Shown: piece by piece, positions 6,089 through 6,176 of the stretch
How the letters are laid out: each line of letters starts with the position of its first letter
Numbering within the stretch: position 1 is the first letter of the stretch
From: Erythrobacter sp.
GTDB lineage: Bacteria > Pseudomonadota > Alphaproteobacteria > Sphingomonadales > Sphingomonadaceae
Reading direction: 5' to 3'
Assembly (NCBI GenBank): GCA_030731635.1
Contig: JANQTR010000055.1
Coordinates: 1 to 6,176 of the forward strand
Length of the DNA stretch: 6,176 nucleotides
Translations under genes and position numbers: made by a program
Notes under the pieces: model-generated
Told to the model about the DNA's origin: nothing
Seen by the model: the letters and a program-made list of their open reading frames with translations, nothing else
Database searches by the model: none

Positions 6089-6165
6089 GCGCCCGTAGCT
6101 CATCTGGATAGAGCGCGAGACTTCTAATCTTGAGGCAGCAGGTTCGAGTCCTGCCGGGCGCGCCA
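6089..6165 (+). tRNA. tRNA-Arg (anticodon UCU)
   Basis: A complete cloverleaf can be drawn. The acceptor stem GCGCCCG (6089-6095) pairs perfectly with CGGGCGC (6155-6161). The D stem is GCTC (6098-6101) with GAGC (6111-6114), and its loop contains GG followed by A, matching the A20 arginine identity element. The anticodon stem CGAGA/TCTTG includes one G-U pair. The anticodon loop is CTTCTAA with anticodon TCT at 6123-6125, which reads AGA. The T arm is GCAGG-TTCGAGT-CCTGC, followed by discriminator G at 6162 and an encoded CCA at 6163-6165. AGA is normally a rare codon in a high-GC genome like this one, so the tRNA serves a minor codon. It has no intron and no defect. Confidence 0.97.
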
Positions 6166-6176
6166 ATGTTTGTTTG

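Noticed and set aside
6089..6165. Functional link between the queuosine-precursor transporter and the adjacent tRNA
   Set aside because: Queuosine is inserted in tRNAs with GUN anticodons (Tyr, His, Asn, Asp). This one is tRNA-Arg(UCU), so the adjacency is probably chance.

Overview
This high-GC window looks like alphaproteobacterial chromosome, most likely from a sphingomonad such as the Erythrobacter/Novosphingobium group. That placement rests on base composition, on the style of the Ppx C-terminus and on the gene set. It is an inference, since no taxonomic marker such as rRNA is present.

Layout. (1) Positions 2-1266 hold the end of a type IV secretion (T4SS) operon: the last 80 residues of a VirB10/TrbI-type channel protein, then a complete VirB11 ATPase. 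(2) Positions 1267-1424 are a gene-free leader that carries the most interesting small-scale structure here. It has a plausible promoter whose -35 lies within an 11-bp-phased TGACA repeat resembling a reversed PhoB box, a 10-bp perfect inverted repeat, and a 12-codon upstream ORF whose stop overlaps the next start as ATGA. (3) Positions 1425-5161 hold ppk1 and ppx/gppA, a polyphosphate synthesis/degradation pair in which the ppk1 stop and the ppx GTG start share one base (TAGTG). (4) Positions 5158-6027 on the minus strand encode a YhhQ/QueT-family queuosine-precursor transporter. It converges on ppx, and both genes use the same CTAG tetranucleotide as stop codon. (5) Positions 6028-6088 form a short divergent spacer with an inverted repeat. 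(6) Positions 6089-6165 are a complete tRNA-Arg(UCU) with encoded CCA.

How the genes work together. PPK1 makes polyphosphate from ATP, and Ppx/GppA hydrolyses polyphosphate and/or pppGpp, so the pair is a self-contained polyphosphate and stringent-response module. VirB10 and VirB11 belong to a secretion or conjugation machine whose other parts lie upstream of the window. No function links it to ppk1. The transporter supplies 7-deazaguanine precursors for tRNA queuosine, but the adjacent tRNA-Arg is not a queuosine substrate, so that adjacency is probably coincidental.

Most genes are well-known families. I see no clear evidence of an entirely undescribed system. The best leads are the ppk1 leader and the compact gene junctions.
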